A stretch of DNA of 29,824 bases from CAYNLG01 sp964397995. Its GTDB lineage: Bacteria > Planctomycetota > Phycisphaerae > FEN-1346. Both the position numbers and the translations under genes were made by a program. The DNA lies in contig CAYNLG010000045.1 in the NCBI GenBank assembly GCA_964397995.1, positions 1-29,824 on the forward strand. Direction: 5' to 3'. The notes under the pieces are model-generated. The model worked only from the letters and a program-made list of their open reading frames with translations, did no database searches and was not told the origin of the DNA. Positions 17,188 to 23,193 of the stretch are shown here, in pieces. Position 1 is the first letter of the stretch; each line of letters starts with the position of its first letter.

Positions 17188-17505
17188 GTGACGGTGAAGG
17201 ACCTGGAGGCGAACCCCGGGGCGGCTCAGGCGGCCATCGACGCGGCCGGGGCGGGGGGCGGCGGCGAGGTCGTTCTGCCCGCGGGATGCTGGGCCCCGGG
17301 CGATCTCTTCCTGCGGACCGGCGTCTGCCTGCGCCTGGCCGTCGGCTGCACCCTCGCCGGATGCATCCGCGCGGAACACGTGGAGGACGTCGCGGTCCTC
17401 GGTGAGGGCGCCGGCCGCGTCCGAGGGACCCCTGCCGCGCGGTCGCGGGTTAGAATGGACGGAGAGGCGGGGGCCCGGGCCGGCGGTGAGGCCGGTTCGC
17501 CCTGA
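17188..17505 (+). pseudogene. Truncated beta-helix (pectate-lyase/GH28-like) N-terminal remnant
   Basis: A 105-codon frame from GTG 17188 begins TVKDLEANPGAAQAAIDAAG. It continues GGEVVLPAGCWAPGDLFLRTG and VCLRLAVGCTLAGCI. This is the pattern of the first turns of secreted polygalacturonase-type beta-helices: an AAIxAA helix, then GGGxVxxPxGxY and a VxLxLxxGxxLxG strand. After about residue 78 the similarity stops and a low-complexity Arg/Gly/Ala tail follows, so it lacks the catalytic core. It is best read as a decayed or truncated gene. A TAGAAT (17451-17456) near its end may be the -10 box of the next gene. A short functional protein is less likely. Confidence 0.5.
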
Positions 17506-17528
17506 CGTGCCGCCGGAAGGAGATGCCC

Positions 17529-19298
17529 ATGCGTTGCCGCATCGCCGTGCTTGCGTGCCTCGTCGCCGCGCTCGTCGCGCTGGCCGCGTCCGTGGCCGAG
17601 GCCAAGCCGCAGACGCTGAACGAGAAGGACTGGACGGTCATCGTCCAGCGTCCGCAGCCGCCGCGGCGCGGCAAGGAGCGGCCGCCGGTGGACGCGGGCC
17701 TGTGGCTGCCCGAGGGCGTCGAGCGGGTGCGGGGCCTGTTCTTCCCGGGGATGGTGATGATCGAGAAGAAGCTGGCCATGAACCCGAAGGTGCGGGCGGC
17801 CCTGGCGGAGCTGGGGATGGGCGTCCTCTGGTACCCGCTCGGGTCGAACCTGATCCACGGCCAGGGTGCGTACCTGGAGGAGACGCTGGCGGCCCTGGCG
17901 GCGGCCAGTGGGCACCCGGAAGTGGAGTTCGCGCCGCTGCTGACGGCGGGCCACTCGGCGGCCGGCCTCTTCTGCCGCAACGTCGCCTACTGGAAACCGC
18001 ACCGCGTCATCGGCGTCGTGATGATCAAGAGCGGGAACTTCCACCACGCCATCGAGGATACGTCGCGGAGCCTGGCGGGCGTGCCGCTCGTCCATTTCAG
18101 CGGCGAGTTTGAGGAGTACGGGCCCGAGGCGCGCGATCTGCACCGCGGTTTGCGCCCGCAGTATGTGACGACCGGCCCGGACGGCAAGAGCCGCAACCAG
18201 ACCCAGTGGGTGATGACCCGGATGCAGATGCTCCGCCGCCGCCGGCGCAACGAGGACAACGTCTGGACCCTGGTCGTGCATCGCGGCGGGGGCCACACGG
18301 CGTGGAACGCTGACATGACGGACCTGTTCATCCGGTACGTGCGGAGCGTGGCGGCCCTGCGCATCCCGAAGGGGCCGCCCGACGGCAAGACCGAGGTCCG
18401 GTGCGTGCCCGTGACGGCCGAGGACGGGTGGCTGTATGACGCGGACATCAAGAACCCGACGCACAAGCCGGCGCCCTATGCCGCGTACACGGGCGACAAG
18501 GCGCTCGCCTTCTGGGCGCCGGACGAGGCGACGGCCGTGGCTGTCTGGACCTACCACCAGCGGGAGGCGTGGTCGCATCCGGACCCGACGGCCGGCCAGC
18601 CGCCCGAGGCGCGGTTCGAGCCGCCGCCCATCCTCCGCGACTACCTGGACGGCCCGCCGCCTCCCGCCCTGACGTGGAGCGACGGGGACGGGACGTGGGA
18701 CGGCGAAGCGAAGGTGTGGCGGCCGGAGCGCGGCTCGGGCGTCGCATGGGACGAATGGCACCGGGCGATCATCCCGGAGGGGAGGGTGCGGCTGGAGGCG
18801 AGCCGCCGGTGCTTGGGCCTCGTGCTCGGAAAGGGCGCGACGCTGGCGGTCGGCACGCACCGGCTCGGCGTCACGTGGGATGCCCGGGTTGCCGACGGCG
18901 CGACGGTCCGCGTGCGCCTGGACGAGACGTCGCCGCGCGACGCCGGATGGCGCGGCGCGTGCGTCTCGATCGGCGGCAACGCGGAGGTGGGCGGGACGCT
19001 CGTGGTCGAGGCCGAGGGCGACCTCAAGGAGGGCGCGTACGGCGTCTTCCAGGTCAAGGGCCTCCGCGCGGGCGACTTCGCGAAGGTCGTCGTGCCCGAG
19101 CCGTACACGGGCGGCTGGATCGGGGGGACGTACTGCGTGACCGTGCCGCACGTCCTGACCGAGGCGGAGCTCAAGAAGCAAGCGGCGGAGGCGGCCCGGA
19201 AGGCGACCGCAAAGAAGGAGGCGGCCATCCGGGAGATGTTCGACCTGCCGGGGGCCCCGGCGGGCGAGGCGCCGGCCAGCCCGGCGCTGGGGCTGTAG
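17529..19298 (+). CDS. Secreted alpha/beta-hydrolase-like protein with C-terminal beta-rich domain
   Basis: The ATG at 17529 is preferred to the one at 17523 because AAGGAG (17517-17522) is 6 nt before the former and adjoins the latter; this gives 589 residues. A signal peptide (1-25, ending AEA) leads to a hydrolase-like domain with the nucleophile-elbow motif GHSAAG (141-146, Ser143) and a candidate catalytic His in RGGGHTAWN (H256). A Trp/Gly-rich domain follows (about 360-570), with WSDGDGTWDG and strand-rich repeats reminiscent of secreted beta-structured adhesion domains. The tail is Lys/Ala-rich. No precise family is recognised. The likely location is periplasmic or surface, and the substrate is unknown. 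Confidence 0.75.
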   Translation: MRCRIAVLACLVAALVALAASVAEAKPQTLNEKDWTVIVQRPQPPRRGKERPPVDAGLWLPEGVERVRGLFFPGMVMIEKKLAMNPKVRAALAELGMGVLWYPLGSNLIHGQGAYLEETLAALAAASGHPEVEFAPLLTAGHSAAGLFCRNVAYWKPHRVIGVVMIKSGNFHHAIEDTSRSLAGVPLVHFSGEFEEYGPEARDLHRGLRPQYVTTGPDGKSRNQTQWVMTRMQMLRRRRRNEDNVWTLVVHRGGGHTAWNADMTDLFIRYVRSVAALRIPKGPPDGKTEVRCVPVTAEDGWLYDADIKNPTHKPAPYAAYTGDKALAFWAPDEATAVAVWTYHQREAWSHPDPTAGQPPEARFEPPPILRDYLDGPPPPALTWSDGDGTWDGEAKVWRPERGSGVAWDEWHRAIIPEGRVRLEASRRCLGLVLGKGATLAVGTHRLGVTWDARVADGATVRVRLDETSPRDAGWRGACVSIGGNAEVGGTLVVEAEGDLKEGAYGVFQVKGLRAGDFAKVVVPEPYTGGWIGGTYCVTVPHVLTEAELKKQAAEAARKATAKKEAAIREMFDLPGAPAGEAPASPALGL

Positions 19299-19316
19299 GG
19301 CTGGAAGAACCGCGGC

Positions 19317-19345
19317 TTGACCCGGCGCGCGGGCGGCCCTATATA
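19317..19345 (+). promoter_or_regulatory. Strong sigma70-type promoter for tRNA-Arg
   Basis: TTGACC (19317-19322), a 17-bp spacer and TATATA (19340-19345) point at the tRNA gene. The precursor would start near 19352 and carry about 90 nt of 5' leader. Confidence 0.7.
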
Positions 19346-19403
19346 CGGATGGGTTGGCCGGGCCGCGCCCATGCGTCGCGCCACGGCCGACTGCCGCAGC
19401 GTC

Positions 19404-19440
19404 GCAAGGCCGCGGCCGTAAGGCCTTGCCCGCAAGCGGG
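19404..19440 (+). repeat. Hairpins in the tRNA precursor leader
   Basis: GCAAGGCC (19404-19411) pairs with GGCCTTGC (19422-19429) across a 10-nt loop. CCCG/CGGG (19429-19440) forms a small second stem ending two bases before the tRNA. They may help 5' processing or be chance GC-rich structure. Confidence 0.4.
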
Positions 19441-19442
19441 TT

Positions 19443-19519
19443 GCGCCCGTAGCTCAGCAGGATAGAGCAGCGGTTTCCTAAACCGCAGGCCGCGTGTTCG
19501 AGTCACGCCGGGCGCACCA
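19443..19519 (+). tRNA. tRNA-Arg (anticodon CCU)
   Basis: A complete cloverleaf can be drawn. The acceptor stem is GCGCCCG/CGGGCGC, the D stem GCTC/GAGC, the anticodon stem GCGGT/ACCGC, and the T stem GCGTG/CACGC with loop TTCGAGT. The anticodon loop TTCCTAA gives anticodon CCT at 19477-19479, decoding AGG. Discriminator A is 19516, and CCA is encoded at 19517-19519. Confidence 0.95.
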
Positions 19520-19615
19520 CAGTCGGTTGGAGCCCGGACCGGGCGCGCGATCGCGCGGCGCGGACACGCGATGACCGTCGAGGAGATGTGGAGTTAGGCC
19601 CGTGCGATCCCGCCC

Positions 19616-20449
19616 CTACGGCGACTTGCAGCCGCGAATGATGTAACCGCCCGACTTCTCGTCGCGTTCGAGGTCCAGGATGCCCTGGGCCTGGGCCTCT
19701 TCGAGGCACTGATTGAAGGAGCGGAAGCCGTAGTAGGACTCGTTGAAGCCGGGCTTGCGGCGGCGGAGGGTTTGCTTGATCATCGAGCCCCAGATGTTGT
19801 CCTCTTCGCCGCGCTCCTGCAGCAGGTCCTCGTAGGTGTCGACGATGAGGTCCCAGGCCTCTTCCTTCTTCTCGAGGTCGGTGCGGCCGGGGGGGGTGCC
19901 GCCGCCGGACTTCTTCGGGGATGCCTTGGCGGTGGCCTTCTTGCGGCGGCGGCGTTTGCTGCCGGACCCTTCGGTCCGGACGAGGTCGTCGTAGTAGATA
20001 AACTCGTCGCAGTTGGCGATCAGGAGGTCCGAGGTGGACTGCTTGACGCCGACGCCGATGACGAAGCGGTTGTTCTCGCGGAGCTTGCTCACGAGGGGCG
20101 AGAAGTCGGAGTCGCCGCTGATGATGACGAACGTGTCGACGTGCTCCTTGGTGTAGCAGAGGTCGAGGGCGTCGACGACCATGCGGATGTCGGCGGAGTT
20201 CTTGCCGCTCTGGCGGACGTGGGGAATCTCGATGAGCTCGAACGAGGCCTCGTGCATGGTGGACTTGAACCGGTCGTAGCGGGCCCAGTCGCAGTAGGCC
20301 TTCTTGACGACGATGTTGCCCTTCAGGAGCAGCCGCTCGATGACCTTGCGGATGTCGAACTGGCCGTCGCCGCTCTCGCGGACGCCGAGGGCGACGTTCT
20401 CGAAGTCGCAGAAGAGGGCGAGGTTTCGGGTTTCGGATGCTTCGGCCAC
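19616..20449 (-). CDS. NYN-domain protein with C-terminal OST-HTH (LOTUS) domain
   Basis: The 277-residue protein has a PIN-like NYN domain (about 8-165). Its motifs are LALFCDFENVA (D15), NSADIRMVVDAL (D87, D93) and FVIISGDSDFSPLV (D113, D115), the acidic residues expected for metal-dependent RNA cleavage. A Lys/Arg-rich linker (about 172-195) follows, then a domain of about 80 residues resembling OST-HTH/LOTUS modules (EEAWDLIVDTYEDLL, FRSFNQCLEEAQ, GYIIRG). Such proteins are putative RNases; LabA-type members regulate gene expression. GTG at 20449 is chosen, with GGAGG 10 nt upstream. The in-frame extension toward 20761 looks non-coding and covers a promoter. Confidence 0.87.
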   Translation of the reverse strand: MAEASETRNLALFCDFENVALGVRESGDGQFDIRKVIERLLLKGNIVVKKAYCDWARYDRFKSTMHEASFELIEIPHVRQSGKNSADIRMVVDALDLCYTKEHVDTFVIISGDSDFSPLVSKLRENNRFVIGVGVKQSTSDLLIANCDEFIYYDDLVRTEGSGSKRRRRKKATAKASPKKSGGGTPPGRTDLEKKEEAWDLIVDTYEDLLQERGEEDNIWGSMIKQTLRRRKPGFNESYYGFRSFNQCLEEAQAQGILDLERDEKSGGYIIRGCKSP

Positions 20450-20606
20450 GGGATGAGGTCCTCCGGGTCCGTCGGTCGGGTGCGGACGCCGCGCGCCCGC
20501 GTCCCTTGGGTCAGGATGCCTGCCGCCCGGGCGCGCGCCACCGGTCGGCGCGACGCGCGACACTGGCGCGGCACACGGGCCGCGCCTCCCCGGGTCGACG
20601 GCCTTG

Positions 20607-20635
20607 AGGATAGGGCGCGGCCCGGCGGGATGCAA
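20607..20635 (-). promoter_or_regulatory. Sigma70-type promoter of the NYN gene
   Basis: On the - strand TTGCAT (20630-20635), 17 bp and TATCCT (20607-20612) would start transcription near 20600. This leaves a 5' leader of about 150 nt before the GTG at 20449. The region 20450-20606 otherwise shows no gene. Confidence 0.6.
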
Positions 20636-20709
20636 GGGGGCGGCGGGCCCGGGGGGTCCCGCGAACGCGCGGCGTGAGCCGGAACGCCCTTGCGGGCCCG
20701 GCAGTCCGT

Positions 20710-20756
20710 GGATAGAATTCACTGTAGTTCCGCAGGCTTTACAGTAAGTTCTATCC
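20710..20756. promoter_or_regulatory. Inverted-repeat operator and promoter of the abiE operon
   Basis: GGATAGAATTCACTGTA (20710-20726) and TACAGTAAGTTCTATCC (20740-20756) are inverted copies agreeing at 15 of 17 positions, with a 13-bp spacer. A promoter fits inside: TTCACT (20718-20723), 16 bp and TACAGT (20740-20745). Known AbiEi antitoxins bind inverted repeats in their own promoter to repress the operon. The site is AT-rich against its surroundings and ends 19 nt before the antitoxin ATG. Confidence 0.75.
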
Positions 20757-20775
20757 GGCATCCGAGAGGGTGGGC

Positions 20776-21384
20776 ATGGTCAGTCGGATGAGCGAGTCAC
20801 AGGCAAAGGCCATCTTCCGTGCCCACGGAGGGATGCTGAGGACCTCGGAGGCCCTTCGCTTGGGCATCCACCCGCGCGTTCTCTATGCTCTGCGTGACAG
20901 GGGTGTTCTGGACCCCATAGAGCGCGGGCTATACCGGCTGGCGGAGCTCCCGCCGCTGGCGCATCCCGACTTGGTCGTGGTTGCGTCCAAAATGCCCAAG
21001 GGGGTGGTCTGCCTCATTTCGGCGTTGGCGTTCCATGAGATCACCACCCAAGTGCCGCACGAGGTCTACGTGGCGATCGAACAGAAGCAGAAGCGCCCGC
21101 GCTTGCGGCACCCGCCGATCCGGGTCTCCTGGTTCAGCGGCCCCGCGTTCTCGGAGGGCATCGAGTCCCACCGGCTGGATGGCACGGATGTCCGCATTTA
21201 CAGTCCCGAGAAGACCGTAGCCGACTGCTTCAGGCACCGCGGCAAGGTGGGTCTCGATACGGCTATTGAGGCGCTCCGTCTGTGCCAGGAACGCCTTCGT
21301 TGCAGCCCACGGGCGATCATGCACTTCGCCCGAGTCTGCCGCGTCCAGGAGACCGTGCGCCCCTACCTGGAGGCCCTGCTTTGA
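20776..21384 (+). CDS. abiEi: AbiEi family antitoxin / transcriptional autorepressor
   Basis: The roughly 202-residue protein has an N-terminal winged-helix region (AKAIFRAHGGMLRTSEALRLGIHPRVLYALRDRGVL). The AbiEi core follows: ERGLYRLAELPPLAHPDLV, then VVCLISALAFHEITTQVPHEV and YSPEKTVADCFRHRGKVGLD. In the type IV AbiE system this protein counters the AbiEii nucleotidyltransferase and represses its own promoter. ATG at 20776 is chosen; GTG at 20770 and ATG at 20788 are in-frame alternatives. Its stop overlaps the toxin's TTG start in TTGA. The less GC-rich composition of this pair suggests horizontal acquisition. Confidence 0.9.
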   Translation: MVSRMSESQAKAIFRAHGGMLRTSEALRLGIHPRVLYALRDRGVLDPIERGLYRLAELPPLAHPDLVVVASKMPKGVVCLISALAFHEITTQVPHEVYVAIEQKQKRPRLRHPPIRVSWFSGPAFSEGIESHRLDGTDVRIYSPEKTVADCFRHRGKVGLDTAIEALRLCQERLRCSPRAIMHFARVCRVQETVRPYLEALL

Positions 21385-22309
21385 CGCGCGGAGTCCCCGG
21401 GGACTTGGCCCGGTCGGTGCATCAGCGGCTTCTGAACCGGGCCAAGGCGGAGGGGCGACCGTTCAACGAACTGCTGCAGTACTACGCGATGGAGCGATTT
21501 CTCTTCAGGCTTGGGTGTTGCGCGCACGCCAGGAAGTTCGTCCTTAAGGGGGCCATGATGCTGGTGGTTTGGGACGGCCCACTGTCGCGACCGACCCGGG
21601 ACGTTGACCTGCTTGCTCGCGTCAGCAACGACTGGGACCACGTGGCTGCTGTGGTACGCGAGATCTGCAGCCAGGCGGTTGAGCCGGATGGGATGGCGTT
21701 CGACGCATCCTCTGCTGGCACGTCATCCATCGCGGAGGAGGCCCACTATGGTGGCGTACGGACCCGCCTGACCGCCCATCTCGGTAACGTTCGCGTGTCC
21801 CTTCAGATCGACATGGGCTTCTCGGACGTGGTCATCCCGGCGCCGCTGGACACGGTCTACCCGACGTTGCTCGACTTCCCGGCGCCGCATCTGCGGGGGG
21901 TACACGCGCGAGAGCAGCATCGCGGAGAAGCTCGAGGCAATGGCCCGGCGGGGGCTGATCAACAGCCGAATCAAGGACTACTACGACATTTGGCTTCTCA
22001 CCCGGCTATTCAGCTTCGAAGGAACGGTCCTGCAGCGTGCCGTGTCGGCGGCCTTTGCTCACCGCGAGACGCCTGTGGAGGCCTGCGCCGAGGGCCTGAG
22101 TCCGGAGTTCGCAGGAGGTGCCGGCAAACAGACACAATGGGAGGCCTTCATCCGGAAGTCACGGTTTACGGGCGCGCCGCGCGACCTGGCCGGGGTTGTT
22201 GCGGACGTACGTCGCTTTCTTTCGCCTGTGGCGGAAGCCGTGGCCATGGACCGGCCATTCCGGAAGCGATGGCACCCGCCTGGCCCATGGCTCGATGCCT
22301 GGGTCCAAG
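21381..22309 (+). pseudogene. abiEii: AbiEii nucleotidyltransferase toxin, frameshifted
   Basis: The gene starts at TTG 21381 with GGAGG just upstream and overlaps the antitoxin stop. The first part holds the nucleotidyltransferase core: FVLKGAMMLVVWDG, then SRPTRDVDLLARV (the DxD motif). After LLDFPAPHLRG the frame is lost at a run of six G (21895-21900). The rest of the protein continues in the +1 frame as YTRESSIAEKLEAMARRG and INSRIKDYYDIWLL (the conserved KDxxD motif), up to the usual end near RKRWHPPGPWLDA. Five G would restore one frame. No stop follows in that frame until 22815, so the C-terminus is also abnormal. It is either a true inactivation or a sequencing error. Confidence 0.82.
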
Positions 22310-22575
22310 CCGTAACAGTCACAATCGTGAAAAAGTCTACTCGCCTGGGCGAAAGTGTCAAGGGTTTCTCACAGTTTCTCACAGCCCTGCAGCCGCACGG
22401 GAGCCGTGTGCCGCTTGGCCGGCCTATCGCCCGCCGTGCGCCAGGGACAGGTCTCCGTCGCCGGGCGCCGTGGTGGATGGCGGAGAGGCTTCCGCGCCGG
22501 CAGGCCACGGCGGCGATGGCCGCTATCGGCCCGGTGGCGAGCCCGGCGAGCTTCGGAGCCTACGGTCTGGCGTTC

Positions 22576-22638
22576 GTGCCGGACCCGGCGACGCCGGCGC
22601 TCGTGGCACTGGGCGATGCCGCGCGGTGGCGTCGGCGG
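22576..22638 (+). pseudogene. Degenerate PEP-CTERM sorting tail
   Basis: The + strand here translates to FVPDPATPALVALGDAARWRRR, close to the exosortase recognition pattern VPEPATLALLGLGxLAxxRRR. The Glu is replaced by Asp, and the membrane segment is broken by Pro, Asp and Arg. It lies in a stretch (22310-22674) with no intact gene and reads in the same frame as the frameshifted abiEii tail. It is most likely the eroded end of an old secreted-protein gene. Confidence 0.45.
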
Positions 22639-22674
22639 CCGGTCGCGTTGCCCGCGCGGGGCCTCACGTCGCGC

Positions 22675-22709
22675 AAAAGAAAGCCCCCGGCCCGTGGGAG
22701 GACCGGGGG
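22675..22709 (-). terminator. Rho-independent terminator of the cold-shock gene
   Basis: On the - strand CCCCCGG (22703-22709) pairs with CCGGGGG (22684-22690), extended by two more pairs past a bulge. CTTTCTTTT (22675-22683) follows. It begins 21 nt past the cold-shock stop codon and is the clearest intrinsic terminator in the window. Confidence 0.85.
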
Positions 22710-22729
22710 ACAGTTGGTTCGGCCGGGGT

Positions 22730-22936
22730 TCAGCCCTGACTGCGGCGGACGCCGACGGCCTTGGGGCCCTTGGGGCCCTGGGTCACGTCGAACTCGACCT
22801 CTTCGCCCTCGTTGAGGGTCTTGAAGCCTTCGCCCTGGATTTCACTGTGGTGGACGAAGACGTCGGGCCCACCGTCCTGCTCGATGAAACCAAAGCCCTT
22901 CTGATCGTTGAACCACTTCACTTTGCCCGTAGCCAC
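22730..22936 (-). CDS. csp: Cold-shock domain protein
   Basis: The 68-residue single-domain protein binds single-stranded RNA/DNA as an RNA chaperone. It has GKVKWFNDQKGFGFIEQ (RNP1 KGFGFI), DVFVHHSEI (RNP2 VFVHHS) and EVEFDVTQGPKGPKAVGV, all standard. GTG at 22936 is chosen because TTAGGAG stands 8 nt upstream and the family starts MATGKVKWF; upstream in-frame sequence is non-coding leader. It is monocistronic, with its own promoter, a leader of about 140 nt and a terminator. A long leader is typical for cold-regulated csp mRNAs. Confidence 0.97.
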   Translation of the reverse strand: MATGKVKWFNDQKGFGFIEQDGGPDVFVHHSEIQGEGFKTLNEGEEVEFDVTQGPKGPKAVGVRRSQG

Positions 22937-23084
22937 TCGTACGGCTCCTAACGCGTTCCCCGGCAGGTGGGTTCTGGCGAGCGCGGGCCGGGGACTTGCC
23001 GCGCTCGATTCGGCGGCCGCCACCCGGCGGCCAAGCCCCCCGCGGTCCCGTGCGGGACCCGTCCGGCAGGCAGTTCACCCTGTA

Positions 23085-23113
23085 AGGATATTGACCTGCC
23101 AAGGGCGAATCAA
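23085..23113 (-). promoter_or_regulatory. Promoter of the cold-shock gene, overlapped by a palindrome
   Basis: TTGATT (23108-23113 on the - strand), 17 bp and TATCCT (23085-23090) give a start near 23078. A 7-bp perfect inverted repeat CAAGGGC/GCCCTTG (23100-23106, 23114-23120) brackets the -35 box and might be an operator. Confidence 0.65.
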
Positions 23114-23141
23114 GCCCTTGTTCCTTTTTCCGCGCACGAGG

Positions 23142-23170
23142 TTGCGGCCCGTCCCCGGGGCCGCTACAGT
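23142..23170 (+). promoter_or_regulatory. Sigma70-type promoter of the DUF3592 gene
   Basis: TTGCGG (23142-23147), a 17-bp spacer and TACAGT (23165-23170) stand 23 nt before the ATG at 23194. It is divergent from the csp promoter. Confidence 0.6.
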
Positions 23171-23193
23171 GCCGCCCGCGGGGGAGACACGCG

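Noticed and set aside
20450..20761. N-terminal extension of the NYN protein beginning MPDRTYCKACGTT
   Set aside because: The extension is Pro/Gly/Arg-rich with no similarity, and it spans the NYN promoter and the abiE operator; GTG at 20449 with an upstream GGAGG is the better start.
19520..22730. Integrated mobile element bounded by the tRNA-Arg gene
   Set aside because: No integrase, transposase or duplicate of the tRNA 3' end was found; only composition and AbiE content suggest acquisition.
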